Positions 7,446 through 15,462 of a stretch of 64,000 nt of DNA are shown piece by piece. How positions within the stretch are numbered: the stretch's first letter is position 1; the number at the start of each line of letters is the position of its first letter. The notes under the pieces are model-generated. The model had not been told where the DNA came from and searched no databases. It saw only the letters and a list, made by a program, of their open reading frames with translations. Origin of the DNA: Marinomonas ostreistagni (GTDB lineage: Bacteria; Pseudomonadota; Gammaproteobacteria; Pseudomonadales; Marinomonadaceae); the NCBI RefSeq assembly GCF_016461785.1, contig NZ_JAEMUH010000005.1:205223-269222 (forward strand). Reading direction: 5' to 3'. A program made the translations under genes and the position numbers.

Positions 7446-8951
7446 CTAGACTTTGGAGAATAGTTTGGGCTTTAACCAGCGTGTCCAAAGCGGAGTTTGC
7501 GTAAACAAGGCGAATACGATGGCAGCAAGCAAAACACTCGAAAGGGGGCTGGAGAACAGGTTCGCAAAGAACTGTCCCATATCGCCTCGCTCAGACAAGA
7601 TGGCGCGGCGCCAGTTTTCGTCTATTAGCTTGCTTAAAATAACGCCTAGTATAACGGGGCCAATAGGGTAGTTATACAGACGCATAAAGTAGCCTAAGAC
7701 ACCAAATGCCAACATCCACCATACATCAACAACTGAGTTGTTGATGGCATAAGCGCCCACTACGGATAACAGCAAGATGAGAGGTATCAATACCCCTTTC
7801 GGGCATTCAACCAATTTCGAGAAAATGCGAATGCCTGTCAAACCAAAGATCAAGACAAAAATATTGGCTAGGGTTAAGTTACCCACTGTGAACCAGAACA
7901 TATGCGGTTGTTCAATAAGCAGCAGTGGCCCTGGGTTTAACCCGTGAATGAACAGCGCGCCGATAAACACAGCCGTTACGGCATCGCCAGGAATCCCAAG
8001 TGTTAACATCGGTATATAGGCACCACCCACGGCAGCGTTGTTGGCCGCTTCGGGCGCAATCAGGCCTTCTTTAGCCCCTTGCCCAAATGGTACTTCAGGC
8101 TTTTTGGTGGAGCGCTTAGCTTGGTCGTACGCCATCAATGCTGCAATGTCTCCACCAGTACCAGGTAAGGCACCTATGATGACACCGATGAAAGAAGATT
8201 GAATGCTAAGTGGCAAGAAGCGACGCACATCGGCCCAAGGTGGAATAATGCGAGAAATTTTCTGCTTGATGATGGCTTTGTCTAAATGGTGTAGCTGATG
8301 GAGCGCCTCAGACACACCAAACAAACCAATCATTGCTGCGATCACGTTGATGCCGTCCCACAGTTCAATGATGCCAAAAGTAAAGCGCTCTTCTGCGGTT
8401 AAAGGGTCTAGCCCAACGGTGCCAACCAGTACCCCCATCGCGCCAGCAAACAAGCCTTTGGCAAGGCTACCGGATGAAAGAGAACCGACTAACGTTAATC
8501 CTAGAATCGCCAACAGTAAGTAATCGCGAGGCTGGAAGGTGATCGCGAATTCACTGATGGTGGGTGCGGCAATGGCTAGAACGAAGATGCCGACAAAGCC
8601 ACCGATCACAGACATCACGGTGGATAAGCCGATGGCTTCACCGGCTAAGCCTTTCTTAGCCAGTGGGTAGCCATCTAATGCCGTTGCTATGGCCGATGGC
8701 GCCCCTGGAATATTGAGCAAAATGGCGGTGCGTGAGCCGCCGTATACCCCTCCCATGAAGATGCCGACCATCAAACACAAGGCATGATTGACGTCCCACG
8801 AGAAGGTGAACGAGATCAGAATCGATACCGCCATGGTAACGGATAAGCCTGGGATTGCACCGACGTAAATACCTAAAAAAGTACCTAATGCGGTAAGGGC
8901 TAACAATTCAGGGGAGAGCCATGATAAAGCAAAGTAATTTAAAGCTTCCAT
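7446..8951 (-). CDS. tctA: Tripartite tricarboxylate transporter, large permease TctA
   Basis: TctA (501 residues) is the large membrane subunit of the three-part TTT system that imports citrate-like or other carboxylates using an ion gradient. It has about 11-12 hydrophobic segments. Two conserved glycine/proline-rich signatures are visible: GAIPGLSVTMAVSI near the N-terminus and GALPGTGGDIAALMAYDQAK in the middle. Length is typical. Its start lies three bases downstream of the tctB stop, so it is the last gene of a tctC-tctB-tctA operon. No TctDE two-component regulators are adjacent, although they often accompany citrate-type systems. Confidence 0.93.
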   Translation of the reverse strand: MEALNYFALSWLSPELLALTALGTFLGIYVGAIPGLSVTMAVSILISFTFSWDVNHALCLMVGIFMGGVYGGSRTAILLNIPGAPSAIATALDGYPLAKKGLAGEAIGLSTVMSVIGGFVGIFVLAIAAPTISEFAITFQPRDYLLLAILGLTLVGSLSSGSLAKGLFAGAMGVLVGTVGLDPLTAEERFTFGIIELWDGINVIAAMIGLFGVSEALHQLHHLDKAIIKQKISRIIPPWADVRRFLPLSIQSSFIGVIIGALPGTGGDIAALMAYDQAKRSTKKPEVPFGQGAKEGLIAPEAANNAAVGGAYIPMLTLGIPGDAVTAVFIGALFIHGLNPGPLLLIEQPHMFWFTVGNLTLANIFVLIFGLTGIRIFSKLVECPKGVLIPLILLLSVVGAYAINNSVVDVWWMLAFGVLGYFMRLYNYPIGPVILGVILSKLIDENWRRAILSERGDMGQFFANLFSSPLSSVLLAAIVFALFTQTPLWTRWLKPKLFSKV

Positions 8952-8953
8952 AA

Positions 8954-9463
8954 TTACTCTCCTCCGAAAAAGCGTGAGATGGCTGCGAGGATCGCTCGCT
9001 CAGGAATAATTCCTTCTGGCAGTACAATCTGAAAAATGAGGCGGAAGACCACGTATATCAATACAAGGCTGAGTAACGCTAGGCCAAGTGACCATAATGC
9101 CGAACGTTGGGATAAGACCTTTAAAGCAACCCATAAAAAGATGATCGAAGTGGCAATAAAGCCAAGTTGCTCAAGTACGACGGCATACACTAACACCAAA
9201 GCCATCACGAAACCGACAACCGGAGGGAAACAGTGATAGAAGAAGCGGGCTTCTTGATCCAAAGGTGTTTTGAGACTCTGAGTAAAGGCAATACATGATG
9301 CTAAGACCATCATCGCTGATGCACCGATTGGCACAGCGCCTGGTGAGCTGAGTTCAGAAAAGCCAGAAATAAGGTAGGAACGCCACAACAGAAAAATACT
9401 GAAAATGACCAATAAAAAGCTGAACAGCCTTTCGCCAGGGTAGCGAGATGGCAGCCTAGACAT
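8954..9463 (-). CDS. tctB: Tripartite tricarboxylate transporter, small permease TctB
   Basis: This small membrane subunit (169 residues, four predicted membrane segments) pairs with TctA in carboxylate import. The ATG at 9463 is chosen because CGGAG lies seven bases upstream. An alternative ATG at 9517 has no ribosome-binding site and would place a perfect inverted repeat inside the protein's first codons. The family is poorly conserved in sequence; position between tctC and tctA and the hydrophobic pattern support the call. Its ribosome-binding site sits in a hairpin that overlaps a second, larger hairpin, suggesting post-transcriptional control. Confidence 0.85.
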   Translation of the reverse strand: MSRLPSRYPGERLFSFLLVIFSIFLLWRSYLISGFSELSSPGAVPIGASAMMVLASCIAFTQSLKTPLDQEARFFYHCFPPVVGFVMALVLVYAVVLEQLGFIATSIIFLWVALKVLSQRSALWSLGLALLSLVLIYVVFRLIFQIVLPEGIIPERAILAAISRFFGGE

Positions 9464-9467
9464 AGAA

Positions 9468-9506
9468 GCTCCGAAGCTCGGAGCATGTTGCTTTGCAACA
9501 TGCTCC
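9468..9506 (-). promoter_or_regulatory. Two overlapping hairpins in the tctC-tctB gap
   Basis: On the minus-strand mRNA a 12-bp perfect hairpin (arms 9506-9495 and 9491-9480, AAA loop) lies just after the tctC stop. A second 7-bp hairpin (arms 9484-9478 and 9474-9468) contains the tctB Shine-Dalgarno. The two share bases 9480-9484, so they cannot form together. When the first forms, the tctB ribosome-binding site is free. This could tune TctB/TctA relative to TctC or stabilise the upstream message. Confidence 0.5.
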
Positions 9507-9520
9507 GTTACATGCATTGA

Positions 9521-10510
9521 TTAAGGACGTGGAATACCGAACTCTTCTGGAGAACGCTTTGAGAAGCCTGCATCGTGTACTAGCCAAGACGAAACAGAGC
9601 GGTAGTTTTCAAGGAAATCGACAGCTGGCTGACCTGATAGATTCATAATGCCGTAACCACGATTGTTCATCAAAGTTTGGAAATCTTCAGCTTGCGCCGC
9701 TTTAGTGAAAGCATCAGTCAGTTTAGCAACTGCTTCATCTGGCGTGCCTTGTTTTACAAAGACACCAAAGAAAGGACCGTACGGTAGGTATTTGTCTAAA
9801 CCAGGTAGAGCTTCAGTAATGATGCCTACTTCAGGTAAAACAGGGCTTGGTTGATTATCAACCAATGCAATGGCTTTCATTCGGCCCGCTTTAATATGTT
9901 GCACCGCTGCGCCTAATACCGCTGGCATCACATCAATGGCGCCACCTTGCAGTGCTGTCAGAGCTGGACCGTCACCATTGTATGGGATGGTTGTAACGTC
10001 TAGTTTAACTTCAGATTCAATCATCGCCATAACGATAGAAGCCAAACCACCTTGGCCAGTCGAGCCGACTTTAACACTGCCAGGATTTGCTTTGATGTAG
10101 TCAATCATCTCTTGCATTGTGTTGAACGGCGCATCGTTTTGCGCGACCAGCATTGGAATACCACGTGCTAGAACATTAACAGGAATCATGTCGCTGTAAT
10201 CAATGTCAGCCAAGCCTAAGACTTTGTACATTTGCGGATTTTCTGCACCCATTAGTAGGGTGTAACCATCCGCTTTTTTGGCATTGACGTATTTGGTGGC
10301 AATGGCACCGACACCGCCAGTGCGATTGGTCAAAATGATGTCAGTGCCAAGTATTTCTTCAGCATGCGGTGATACAGAACGCATCACGGTATCTGTAGAG
10401 CCACCTGCGCCCCACTGGATAATGCCTTGGATGTCTTTGTTCGGGAAATCAGCCATAGCGGTTGAAGACAGCGCTAAGCCGGCAAGGGTGCTGAGGATTA
10501 TTTTTTTCAT
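9521..10510 (-). CDS. tctC: Tripartite tricarboxylate transporter, periplasmic binding protein TctC
   Basis: TctC (329 residues) is the periplasmic solute receptor of the TTT system, a member of the Bug family. The signal peptide is MKKIILSTLAGLALSSTAMA. The mature protein carries the family's IQWGAGGSTDTVMR region, GGVGAIATKYV and a VGSTGQGGLASIV motif. It is the first gene of the operon and would be needed in excess over the membrane parts. A 243-base region separates it from the divergent DUF4856 gene. The ligand (citrate, tricarballylate, another acid) cannot be told from sequence. Confidence 0.92.
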   Translation of the reverse strand: MKKIILSTLAGLALSSTAMADFPNKDIQGIIQWGAGGSTDTVMRSVSPHAEEILGTDIILTNRTGGVGAIATKYVNAKKADGYTLLMGAENPQMYKVLGLADIDYSDMIPVNVLARGIPMLVAQNDAPFNTMQEMIDYIKANPGSVKVGSTGQGGLASIVMAMIESEVKLDVTTIPYNGDGPALTALQGGAIDVMPAVLGAAVQHIKAGRMKAIALVDNQPSPVLPEVGIITEALPGLDKYLPYGPFFGVFVKQGTPDEAVAKLTDAFTKAAQAEDFQTLMNNRGYGIMNLSGQPAVDFLENYRSVSSWLVHDAGFSKRSPEEFGIPRP

Positions 10511-10649
10511 AATTGCTCCGAATCACTGCTAGTTAGGGGGAGTGAAGCGACCTATTGGTCTTGTTATCCATAAAAAAGTGTAGCAATTATAAGTCTGTTT
10601 TCTTATATATCCAGCATTTGAAAGAAGTTAAAGCGATTAGTTTTGATCT

Positions 10650-10668
10650 GATATTGATAATAGTTATC
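10650..10668. promoter_or_regulatory. Predicted Fur box
   Basis: GATATTGATAATAGTTATC matches the classical 19-base Fur consensus (GATAATGATAATCATTATC) at 16 of 19 positions by eye. It lies about 85 bases before the DUF4856 gene, where Fur repression of that gene would be expected. It is about 140 bases from the divergent tctC start, so control of tctC is less likely. Confidence 0.6.
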
Positions 10669-10753
10669 GGTATTGTTACATTTCTCCTTACATTAGATTC
10701 TTCTCATATTGGTTAACATTATCAACTAAAATTACCTTTTAAAGGATAAAACA

Positions 10754-12124
10754 ATGAAAAAAACACTCCTTAGCTTGTTGGTTGCCTGCTCTACAAGTGT
10801 CATAGCGGCTCAACCCTATGAGTTTGGTGTAACGTTGCAAGGCTATGATGGATCGGCAACCAGTTCGGTCTCTTATGGTGGTCAAATTGCTCGTCATGCA
10901 CTGCATAACTCTTTGAAAAAGGTAGCGGGTACAGGTGATCAAGCACAAATGAACACCTACTTTTCTAGCACAGAAGCTGGTCGTGTAATTCTTGATCCGG
11001 TTAGCAAAGACGGTTTCCCTGTGAAGCAGAGTAGCATCGATGAGCTTTCTTCTGGTAAAGACTTACTATCAAGCGCTTACGATGGTGTGATCACCGGCTG
11101 GCCAGGTAACCCAACAGGCCAAGAACTGTTAGAACAACTTGTGGATGCGGCTGCAAAAACAAAAGCGGGTTATGATCCAGTCAACGGTTATGATTACGTA
11201 CAGTTGATTTCAAAATTTGCCATGGGTGCTGTGTTCTACAACAAAGCCGTGAACCATTACCTAGAAGAAAAGCTAGAAGCGGATCAGCATCCGAACAACG
11301 AAGCTTACAAGCCAGGCACAGCTTACACGGGTAAAGAGCACGTTTGGGATGAGGCGTTCGGTTACTTTGGTGCACCTGCAAATGGTTTGTCTTTAAGCGC
11401 TAAAGAAGTGGTGCAAATCACGAAGCAAAACCCTGAAGTTTTCGCTAAAGCGGACGCGAACGGTGATGGCGTGGTGGATCTGAAGTCTGAAATGGCTTTT
11501 GCTCACGCTTACTATGCAGCCAGCGTGGATGCCAGTGCAGGAACCAACTACTTCCATACCATTATGCAAGCCTTTGTTGATGGCCGTCAGTTGATCAGTG
11601 ATGCAAAAGGTAAGGCATTAACCGATGCACAACGAACTGAGCTGAAAGAGTGCGCAGCGGTGATCGCGACAGCGTGGCAACAAGTGATTGCTGAGGCTGC
11701 GTTCAAGTATGCAGGCAGTGTTTACGCGGACCTAGAAAAAATCGCAGTGATTGAAGAAGCCCATGGTGATGTATCTAAAGCATACCGCAACTACGTGAAA
11801 CACTGGGGTGAGCTAAAAGGCTTTGCGCTAGCGTTGGAAGCTGCTGGCCGTGATCTAGGTAATGCTCAAGCAGGTTTAGATCGTTTGATCGGCTTTAGCC
11901 CAGTATTGTTCGGTGATGCACAAGTGGTCGCGCTGGACGGTAACGGTGGCTTCGTTCAAGCCAATGCGGGTCCGATGCAAGAATACAAGCTGAACATGAT
12001 CAAAGTGCAAAACTTGCTGGCACAAAGCTTTGCATTAAAAGCTAAGCTGAATGACAAAACAGCGGGTATGAGCGATGTGCTAGAGCAATTAAACGCTGCG
12101 GCACAGAGCGCTGAAAACGACTGA
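10754..12124 (+). CDS. DUF4856 domain protein, exported, probably iron-regulated
   Basis: A 456-residue exported protein with a signal peptide (MKKTLLSLLVACSTSVIAA) followed by a DUF4856-like body. Recognisable family features are YEFGVTLQGYDGSATSSVSY with SYGGQIARH near the N-terminus and DEAFGYFGAP in the middle. A short calcium-loop-like motif, DANGDGVVDLKSE, lies at about residues 232-244. The GxHxxE motif of imelysin peptidases, which often neighbour DUF4856 genes, is not seen. A good Fur box upstream suggests expression under iron limitation. The next gene follows after eight bases, so the two probably form an operon. The biochemical role is unknown. Confidence 0.75.
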   Translation: MKKTLLSLLVACSTSVIAAQPYEFGVTLQGYDGSATSSVSYGGQIARHALHNSLKKVAGTGDQAQMNTYFSSTEAGRVILDPVSKDGFPVKQSSIDELSSGKDLLSSAYDGVITGWPGNPTGQELLEQLVDAAAKTKAGYDPVNGYDYVQLISKFAMGAVFYNKAVNHYLEEKLEADQHPNNEAYKPGTAYTGKEHVWDEAFGYFGAPANGLSLSAKEVVQITKQNPEVFAKADANGDGVVDLKSEMAFAHAYYAASVDASAGTNYFHTIMQAFVDGRQLISDAKGKALTDAQRTELKECAAVIATAWQQVIAEAAFKYAGSVYADLEKIAVIEEAHGDVSKAYRNYVKHWGELKGFALALEAAGRDLGNAQAGLDRLIGFSPVLFGDAQVVALDGNGGFVQANAGPMQEYKLNMIKVQNLLAQSFALKAKLNDKTAGMSDVLEQLNAAAQSAEND

Positions 12125-12132
12125 TTTAGCGT

Positions 12133-13134
12133 ATGCTAGAAAGCTATTTAACATGGCTTATGGAAGAGCTTGCTGCGGCAGGCTCTTCTTTATTGGACCT
12201 TCGAAAACGAGTCTCTCTATGGTATCTGCTAAGTGCTGTCGGGTTCGCTTTCGTCGTGTTCTATTGGCGCTATGGTAAGCATGGCTGGCAACGTCTGCTG
12301 CCTTATGTATCCCCTAAGGTTTGGTTGAGCCGATCTTCCCGAACCGATGTCGGGTTGTGGCTTTGCAATCGACTGTTGCTGGCATTGTTGATCCCTAAAA
12401 CGTTGACTCACGCCTTGTGGATCAGTGGCTTATATTACTATTGGCAAAAACAAGGTTTGACACCCCTTGGCCTAGGTTGGTCGACCACTTGGGTGATGGT
12501 GTTGTTTACGTTCTGCTATGTGATAGCAGACGATTTCTCTCGGTTCTTTACTCATTGGTGTTTACATAAGATCCCTGTGCTTTGGGCTTTTCACCAGGTG
12601 CATCATAGCGCTCTAGTGCTGACACCATTCACCGTTTTTCGTACACACCCTGTCGAAGGGGGGCTGTTCTTCATTCGTTCTCTCTGTGTCCAAAGTGTTC
12701 TGGTTAGCGTGTTCTTGGTGCTGTTTCCTAATCAAGTGTCCTTGTGGCAAATCTACGGTGTGTTAGTGACGACATTCTTGTTCAATGTACTGGGCGCTAA
12801 CCTGCGTCATTCAATGGTGGTATTGAGCTATGGTCCACGCATAGAAAAGTGGTTGATCTCTCCGGCTCAGCATCAGATCCATCATTCTACGGATGTGGCG
12901 CATTATGATCGTAATTTTGGTGTGTTGCTCGCGATTTGGGATCGCTTATTCAAAACCTGGTTGCCCGGAAGTGATCAACAGACATTGAAATTTGGCACGG
13001 GGCGCGCCATCGATCGATCAGGGGTGATAGGACATTGGTGGATTCCCATGATGGACTGCGCGGATGTCATTCGTCATGGTGTGGTTAAGCGTTGTCGAAA
13101 CTTAAAAAAACGCCTCACGATTAGGGAGCCGTGA
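12133..13134 (+). CDS. Sterol desaturase / fatty acid hydroxylase family protein
   Basis: A 333-residue integral membrane protein of the fatty acid hydroxylase superfamily, which uses a di-iron centre to hydroxylate or desaturate lipids. The histidine clusters are visible: HWCLH (HX3H), HQVHH, a single His in NLRHS, and HQIHH near the C-terminus. Several hydrophobic segments precede and separate them. The gene is probably co-transcribed with the Fur-box-preceded DUF4856 gene. An iron enzyme under predicted Fur control is unusual and may point to a role in envelope remodelling during iron limitation, which is inference. The stop codon lies inside the terminator hairpin. Confidence 0.8.
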   Translation: MLESYLTWLMEELAAAGSSLLDLRKRVSLWYLLSAVGFAFVVFYWRYGKHGWQRLLPYVSPKVWLSRSSRTDVGLWLCNRLLLALLIPKTLTHALWISGLYYYWQKQGLTPLGLGWSTTWVMVLFTFCYVIADDFSRFFTHWCLHKIPVLWAFHQVHHSALVLTPFTVFRTHPVEGGLFFIRSLCVQSVLVSVFLVLFPNQVSLWQIYGVLVTTFLFNVLGANLRHSMVVLSYGPRIEKWLISPAQHQIHHSTDVAHYDRNFGVLLAIWDRLFKTWLPGSDQQTLKFGTGRAIDRSGVIGHWWIPMMDCADVIRHGVVKRCRNLKKRLTIREP

Positions 13135-13146
13135 GGCGCTTTTTTG
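13104..13146 (+). terminator. Terminator overlapping the end of the hydroxylase gene
   Basis: CGCCTCACG (13111-13119) pairs with CGTGAGGCG (13130-13138), flanked by an A run upstream and a T run downstream. The 5' arm lies within the final codons of the hydroxylase gene and the stop codon is in the 3' arm. It may also act on the convergent eat gene. Confidence 0.8.
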
Positions 13147-13187
13147 TACTAGATTTTCTAAACACTTAGCGTGTGAGCAAAGTGGTA

Positions 13188-14582
13188 TTAAAGCTCAGCT
13201 TCCGCCGCTGCCAACATGTTGAATTCTTCTTCTGGTGTTTTTGCCACCAAACGATTGCGGCTATACAGGAAGAAGTACGCAGCACCGATGACAAATAGCG
13301 CTAAAGTGTACATAAAGGCACGTGGATCGTAGGCATACACTCCGGTTAGCGCCACAAGAGACAATACCAAGGCGATGCTTGATGTGATCACGCCGCCCGG
13401 TGTTTTGTATGGGCGAGGTAGGTCAGGCTGTTTCACGCGAAGTAAAATGTGACTCAGTGCCATCAGCGCGTAAGACACGGTTGCACCAACAACGGCCATA
13501 CCTAGCATCAGATCTCCTTCACCCGTTAAAGATGCTAGGAAGCCAAATACGCCTGGTACGATCAAGGCACGAGCAGGCACCTTGCGTTCATTGGTAACAG
13601 ATAAGCCCTTTGGCAAGTAGCCTGCGCGAGACAAAGCAAATACCAGACGGCTGTAGCCGTAAATAATTGAGAAGAAGGACGCGACAAGACCCGCTAGAGC
13701 CAAGACGTTAACCGTTGTTGCCAAAACAGGTTTACCAGCAACGTTTAGTGCGTCTACTAGAGGAACAGCACTGCTACCAATGGCTTCTGCCCCCGTCACA
13801 CCAGCCAGCAGGAATACCACTAGTACCGCTGTGAATAGTAAGAAGATCATGGCACCAATGATGCCTTTAGGTACGTCTTGCGCTGGGTTTTTCGCTTCTT
13901 CTGCTGCTAGAGGCACGCCTTCTACCGCAAGGAATAACCACATTGCAAATGGTAATGCTGCCCACACACCGTACCAACCAAATGGCATAAACTCGGATGC
14001 GCCAGCTGCGTCAGTTGGTGCGATATCAAACAGACGAGAGGCATCGAAATCACCGATCAATGCCACCGCCGTGCCAAGGATAGCGACCACTGCTAAGCCT
14101 GAAATCACCATCATGACTTTCAATGCTTCACCAACACCTGCCAAGTGAATGCCAATAAACACAAGGTAGAATAAGGCGTAGACCACGGGGCCGTTGAAGC
14201 CTAGTAGCTCTTCTACGGCAGAGCCGATGAAGATAACGATGGCCGCAGGCGCTAGTGCGTATTCAATTAAGACTGCCAAGCCCGTCATATAGCCACCCAC
14301 TGGACCCATGGCTTGACGTGCGAAACTGTAGCCGCCACCTGCTGCAGGGATTGAGGCAGACATTTCTGCCAATGACAGCACCAATGTTAGGTACATTACG
14401 CCCATAAGAACGGCGGCAATGGCAAAGCCACCCCAGCCGGCTTCGCCAATACCAAAGTTCCAGCCGGCGAAGTCACCAGAAATAACATACGACACCCCTA
14501 AGCCTGCTAAGAGTAGCCAGCCTGCAGTGCCACGTTTTAACTGGCGTTTCGCCAGATATTCTTGATCCATTTGATCAGACAT
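13188..14582 (-). CDS. eat: Ethanolamine permease (APC family)
   Basis: A 464-residue amino acid-polyamine-organocation transporter with about twelve membrane segments, predicted to import ethanolamine. The N-terminal WLLLAGLGVSYVISGDFAGW and WGGFAIAAVL segments, together with PAAGGGYSFARQAMGP, are characteristic of Eat-type permeases. The gene lies 27 bases downstream of eutC, with an AGAGGAA ribosome-binding site, so eutB-eutC-eat form one transcription unit. The neighbourhood makes ethanolamine the most likely substrate. Confidence 0.9.
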   Translation of the reverse strand: MSDQMDQEYLAKRQLKRGTAGWLLLAGLGVSYVISGDFAGWNFGIGEAGWGGFAIAAVLMGVMYLTLVLSLAEMSASIPAAGGGYSFARQAMGPVGGYMTGLAVLIEYALAPAAIVIFIGSAVEELLGFNGPVVYALFYLVFIGIHLAGVGEALKVMMVISGLAVVAILGTAVALIGDFDASRLFDIAPTDAAGASEFMPFGWYGVWAALPFAMWLFLAVEGVPLAAEEAKNPAQDVPKGIIGAMIFLLFTAVLVVFLLAGVTGAEAIGSSAVPLVDALNVAGKPVLATTVNVLALAGLVASFFSIIYGYSRLVFALSRAGYLPKGLSVTNERKVPARALIVPGVFGFLASLTGEGDLMLGMAVVGATVSYALMALSHILLRVKQPDLPRPYKTPGGVITSSIALVLSLVALTGVYAYDPRAFMYTLALFVIGAAYFFLYSRNRLVAKTPEEEFNMLAAAEAEL

Positions 14583-14609
14583 GTGTGTTCCTCTTATGTT
14601 TTTAGTTCG

Positions 14610-15461
14610 TTATTTGGTTTGTGAGACAAGAAAGTTGTGTTGTTCGTTATCGTGTTCCAGTACCGAGTCATCGGTGCGATCTTTTAGCTGTACGCCAGAA
14701 AGCTTTTTGGTGCGCGCTTCGCTAAGTAGGTAGTAGGCTTTACGGGCCGCATCATGGTGGTTTAGGCCTGCCAAGCGAATATTTGAAATACAGTTACGGT
14801 AAGCGTCAGTTAACCCCGCTTTGGGAGCCCAAGTGAGATACAAGCCCATGCTGTCGGGTGAGCTAAGTCCTGGTCTTTCACCGACTAGTACAATGACGCA
14901 GCGAGCATTCAGGATCTCTCCGATGGGATCACCTATAGCTACGCGCCCTTGCTCCACAATGCACAACGGGGCAATCGACCAAGGAGTTGCATCGTCCTGA
15001 AGGCGGGGTAACAGCTCATTTAAAAAGGGCACTGTGTTTTCTTCGATTGCAAAAGCCGATAAACCATCGACGATTACGATTGCTAAATCATAAGGCTCAG
15101 AGCGCGATGATGAGTGCTCTTGTAAGCGTTCAATCGACGTACGATGTAAGCGTCGTCCCCAGTCTGGTCGTTGCAAATAGGTGGCGCGATTCTCCGCTTG
15201 GCTATGTAAGCGAATAGGAGTGTGTTCCATCGACCAATCTTGCTCAGCGAAGCTAGCGGTCAGACCGTCAATATTGAGCGGTGAATGCACCGCATCAATC
15301 GCTTGAGCATGGGCTAACTGGAAGGCCAGTAAGTGTTTGGTGGGAACACTGACTCCCGCACGGCCAAGACCGATACGCGCATCGGTGAACGAGCGCAGTT
15401 TGTGCCATGGGTTTTCAACGACAGCTTCTTCTATAGGATGGGTAGGAAAGATGCGCTTCAT
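14610..15461 (-). CDS. eutC: Ethanolamine ammonia-lyase light chain
   Basis: EutC (283 residues) is the small subunit of the adenosylcobalamin-dependent ethanolamine ammonia-lyase, which converts ethanolamine to acetaldehyde and ammonia. Recognisable regions are NPWHKLRSFTDARIGLGRAG, LLAFQLAHAQAIDAVH, the VIVDGLSA segment and a C-terminal GERPGLSSPDSMGLY cobalamin-site region. The ATG at 15461 starts one base past the eutB stop and has GGGAGG eight bases upstream; the GTG at 15470 would overlap eutB and weaken this spacing. No eutA reactivase gene is adjacent. Confidence 0.94.
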   Translation of the reverse strand: MKRIFPTHPIEEAVVENPWHKLRSFTDARIGLGRAGVSVPTKHLLAFQLAHAQAIDAVHSPLNIDGLTASFAEQDWSMEHTPIRLHSQAENRATYLQRPDWGRRLHRTSIERLQEHSSSRSEPYDLAIVIVDGLSAFAIEENTVPFLNELLPRLQDDATPWSIAPLCIVEQGRVAIGDPIGEILNARCVIVLVGERPGLSSPDSMGLYLTWAPKAGLTDAYRNCISNIRLAGLNHHDAARKAYYLLSEARTKKLSGVQLKDRTDDSVLEHDNEQHNFLVSQTK

Positions 15462-15462
15462 A

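Noticed and set aside
9464..9517. ATG at 9517 as the start of tctB
   Set aside because: No Shine-Dalgarno is present, and the extra 18 codons are made almost entirely of inverted repeats; ATG 9463 has a well-placed GGAG.
13780..14148. A 122-residue plus-strand open frame within eat
   Set aside because: It lies fully antisense to a clear permease gene and reads as low-complexity Ala/Pro/Thr sequence with no family features.
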